A stretch of DNA of 35,665 bases from Catenibacterium mitsuoka_A (GTDB lineage: Bacteria; Bacillota_I; Bacilli_A; Erysipelotrichales; Coprobacillaceae), in the NCBI RefSeq assembly GCF_964259225.1, contig NZ_CAXVKN010000018.1. The stretch is one strand, 5' to 3'. The notes beneath the pieces were generated by a model, which did not search any database, was not told the origin of the DNA, and worked only from the letters and a program-made list of their open reading frames with translations. Position 1 is the first letter of the stretch. Every line of letters begins with the position of its first letter. Made by a program: the position numbers and the translations under genes. Positions 33,382 through 35,665 of this stretch are shown here, in pieces.

Positions 33382-34632
33382 GAGTTTTCTGATATTTGTG
33401 GTTCTTCCGTGTTTAAGAATTCTTTGATAGTTTTCAGTTAATGATTTTTCATAACGGCTTGTCAGCCAAGGTACATAGAACTGAGCATCTTTAATTTCAT
33501 CAGGAAGATATTGAAGATATTCCCATAAATCAGGTCTATTATAATCATAACGATCTTCCTCATCTATACCAACAGGAGTTAAACGTATATATTGTGGTGC
33601 TTTATGTGGTTCGTTGTGGTAAGACGCAAGTGCTGCGTCTATCGCATTTTCACTCGATTTTGATTTAGGTGATAAAGCCAATTCTATAATGCAGCTTGCT
33701 AGAGGAATTCTTGCTTCAGGGAAACCAATTGTCTTAGCTGCCTGGAAGGCTAAAACAGTACGCATACACGCATTAGGATTGGCTAGTCCTATATCTTCAT
33801 AAGCAGTTGTAATCAGTCTTCGTTCTAGTGACTCTATATCTCCTGCATCTATAAGTTTTGCAAAATAATAAAGAGCACCATTTGGGTCAGATCCTCTAAT
33901 AGATTTCTGCAAACCACTTAAAGTATCATAGTATTGATCTTCATCTTTATCAAATTGCATATTGGCGCGTGGAACAGCTTCCTGAATGATTTCTAATGTG
34001 ATATGTGTATCTGGCGCATAAATAGTTGCAAGTTCCAAACAATTATAAGCATAACGCACATCACCGCTGCTCATTCTTGCAATATAATCATATACTTCTT
34101 GATCTATTTCATATTGATGATTAAGTCCTCTCTCACTGACTGCAGCTCTTTGACAAGCTTCCACAATCTCTTCATGATTCAAGGGCTTTACTTCACATAA
34201 ATGACATCTCGAGCGAATTGCAGGATTGATAGAATGATATGGATTGGCAGTTGTGCAGCCTGCGATAATCAACAATCCACTCTCAATATAAGGCAGTAAA
34301 TGATCTTGCTTATCTTTATTTAAACGATGCACCTCATCTACAATCACAAACAAACCTTCTGAAAGTTTCGCTTCAGTGATAATCTGGTCCATCTCTTTCT
34401 TATTACCAGTAGAGGCATTGAATATACGATATGGTATATTTAAATCATGAGCGAGGGCCTTAGCCATAGTTGTTTTTCCGCATCCAGGTGGTCCATATAA
34501 AATAATGGACATTGGATGATCCTTCTTTACAAATTGTCTTAATAATTTATTATCTCCTACAAGGTGCTTTTGCCCAATTACATCATCAAGTCCAATAGGG
34601 CGCATGGAATCTGCAAGTGTCTTATGAATCAT
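33361..34632 (-). CDS. rarA: Replication-associated recombination ATPase RarA (MgsA)
   Basis: This AAA+ ATPase, related to clamp loaders, acts at stalled replication forks and interacts with SSB. The 423 residues carry Walker A GPPGCGKT (47-54), Walker B VIVDEVHR, sensor 1 IAGCTTANPYHSINPAIRSRC, sensor 2 SSGDVRYAYN and the C-terminal tetramerisation domain with RRLITTAYEDIGLANP and IELALSPKSKSSENAID. GAAAGGA precedes the ATG on the minus strand. It diverges from dtd. Confidence 0.95.
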   Translation of the reverse strand: MIHKTLADSMRPIGLDDVIGQKHLVGDNKLLRQFVKKDHPMSIILYGPPGCGKTTMAKALAHDLNIPYRIFNASTGNKKEMDQIITEAKLSEGLFVIVDEVHRLNKDKQDHLLPYIESGLLIIAGCTTANPYHSINPAIRSRCHLCEVKPLNHEEIVEACQRAAVSERGLNHQYEIDQEVYDYIARMSSGDVRYAYNCLELATIYAPDTHITLEIIQEAVPRANMQFDKDEDQYYDTLSGLQKSIRGSDPNGALYYFAKLIDAGDIESLERRLITTAYEDIGLANPNACMRTVLAFQAAKTIGFPEARIPLASCIIELALSPKSKSSENAIDAALASYHNEPHKAPQYIRLTPVGIDEEDRYDYNRPDLWEYLQYLPDEIKDAQFYVPWLTSRYEKSLTENYQRILKHGRTTNIRKLKKDKPR

Positions 34633-34654
34633 AGTTTATTTCCTTTCGTTTTAG

Positions 34655-34679
34655 AATCATGTATAATTATAACATGATT
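34655..34679. promoter_or_regulatory. Symmetric divergent promoter of rarA and dtd
   Basis: AATCATGT (34655-34662) and ACATGATT (34672-34679) form an inverted repeat around ATAATTATA. TATAAT is present on the plus strand at 34662-34667 and on the minus strand at 34666-34671, so the two -10 boxes overlap by two bases. The minus-strand copy has a TGn extension. Confidence 0.65.
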
Positions 34680-34697
34680 TTATAAGGAGAGAGTAAT

Positions 34698-35156
34698 ATG
34701 AGAATTGTTTTACAAAGAGTAAAAGAAGCAAGTGTGACAATTGATGGAGAAGTTCATGGTGCCATTAATAAGGGTTATATGATTCTTGTAGGTTTTAATA
34801 ATGATGATACTCATGAAATTATAGATCGTCTTGTGGAAAAGGTTATCCACTTAAGAGTCTTTGAAGATGAAAACCAAAAAATGAATCGTTCACTCATAGA
34901 TGTAGAAGGATCTATTCTTTCTATTTCTCAATTCACTTTATATGCAGACTGTCGTAAAGGAAGAAGACCAAGCTTTATTGATGCAGCTAAGCCTGATATC
35001 TCTTCACCGCTTTATGATTACTTTAATGAAAGTTTAAGAAACCAAGGCATTCATGTAGAAACAGGAATTTTTGGAGCTGATATGAAATGTGCATTAATTA
35101 ATGATGGTCCAGTTACTATTTTATTAGACAGCGATGACATCATGCCTCGAAAATAA
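34698..35156 (+). CDS. dtd: D-aminoacyl-tRNA deacylase
   Basis: This proofreading enzyme removes D-amino acids (and glycine) from mischarged tRNAs. The 152 residues include SQFTLYADCRKGRRPSF (77-93), with the substrate-pocket SQxT, and the Gly-cis-Pro motif in NDGPVT (135-140). Length and N-terminus (MRIVLQRVKEASVTIDG) are standard. AAGGAGAGAG precedes ATG 34698. In many Firmicutes it follows relA; here it stands alone beside the rRNA operon. Confidence 0.97.
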   Translation: MRIVLQRVKEASVTIDGEVHGAINKGYMILVGFNNDDTHEIIDRLVEKVIHLRVFEDENQKMNRSLIDVEGSILSISQFTLYADCRKGRRPSFIDAAKPDISSPLYDYFNESLRNQGIHVETGIFGADMKCALINDGPVTILLDSDDIMPRK

Positions 35157-35175
35157 TGCGATTATAGGCAAATAG

Positions 35176-35197
35176 AAGGGCGTATAAGCCCTTTTTT
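35176..35197 (+). terminator. Terminator of dtd
   Basis: AAGGGC (35176-35181) pairs with GCCCTT (35188-35193), followed by a T-run. Confidence 0.8.
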
Positions 35198-35238
35198 ACA
35201 TTTTTCCACAAAAAATGAATAAAAATCAAAAAAAAGTC

Positions 35239-35267
35239 TTTACAAAGGAAATGAATGATGGTAGTAT
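35239..35267 (+). promoter_or_regulatory. rRNA operon promoter
   Basis: TTTACA (35239-35244) and TAGTAT (35262-35267) are spaced by 17 bases, after an A-rich stretch (35217-35235) that could act as an UP element. TATAAG at 35265-35270 is an alternative -10. Confidence 0.55.
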
Positions 35268-35274
35268 AAGTGAG

Positions 35275-35379
35275 CACTCCGGTGAGGAGCGCAGACAGAA
35301 CATTGAAAACTGAACAGATACACGTCAGATTTATTTGAAAACATTTAATTGATGAGCTGAACATCAGCTCTTCACATAT
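35275..35379 (+). other. 16S rRNA leader with processing stem-loops
   Basis: This untranslated leader holds two hairpins: CTCC/GGAG around 35277-35291, and a perfect GAGCTGA-ACA-TCAGCTC at 35354-35370 just before the 16S 5' end. The stretch ACATTGAAAACTGAACAG is typical of Firmicutes pre-16S leaders and may include antitermination signals. Confidence 0.55.

Positions 35380-35665
<286 letters not shown>

Overview
The window is a stretch of a low-GC Firmicutes (Bacillota) chromosome. The evidence is AT-rich intergenic DNA, strong AGGAGG-type ribosome binding sites, a phenylalanine T-box leader, a B-type RNase P RNA, and the order pgsA-cinA-recA-rny-ymdB ... miaB-ylbF-like ... mutS-mutL, which is that of Bacillus. 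The start of a 16S rRNA gene closes the window. My best guess is a member of the Erysipelotrichia/Coprobacillaceae, of the Catenibacterium/Kandleria kind, but this rests on general impression and was not searched. The sporulation genes spoVS and cotE, which sit inside this block in Bacillus, are absent, which would fit a non-sporulating lineage.

Layout. 1-4.3 kb is accessory: the 3' part of an IS66 element inserted into a PTS IIB gene, then a small ABC exporter pair and a patatin-like lipase. 4.3-6.5 kb holds the in-frame deletion remnant of a class I glutamine amidotransferase, followed by a tightly overlapping operon: YgjP-type metallohydrolase, TrmH/SpoU RNA methyltransferase, acylphosphatase and undecaprenol/diacylglycerol kinase. 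An aminotransferase faces it across a shared terminator. 7.7-8.6 kb is a small AT-rich islet bounded by 27-bp direct repeats. It encodes a secreted, cationic, bacteriocin-like protein and a partner. 8.6-12.3 kb is the T-box-controlled pheST operon. 12.3-15.3 kb carries a HAD phosphatase, TmcAL (tRNA modification, opposite strand), a stand-alone FakA-like domain and a DUF554 membrane protein.

15.3-25.4 kb is core information and envelope biology: gpsB, rnpB, rodZ, pgsA, cinA C-terminal domain, recA, a TetR regulator, rny, ymdB, an orphan 81-aa protein at the usual spoVS position, an AEC transporter, miaB and a YlbF-family gene. 25.4-28.1 kb contains guaB, of a striking Tritrichomonas-like type, and an M20 peptidase. 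These two lie where Bacillus has cotE. 28.1-33.4 kb is mutS-mutL-miaA. rarA (opposite strand) and dtd diverge from a near-perfect palindromic promoter. The rRNA operon promoter, leader and 16S 5' end follow.

Regulation. Intrinsic terminators lie between almost all transcription units, many overlapping a stop codon and some sitting less than 60 bp before the next start. In at least one place (4251-4286) a near-consensus promoter has its -35 box in the terminator loop. The best candidates for something undescribed are the secreted-peptide pair at 7.8-8.5 kb, the stand-alone FakA-like domain, and the 81-aa orphan.
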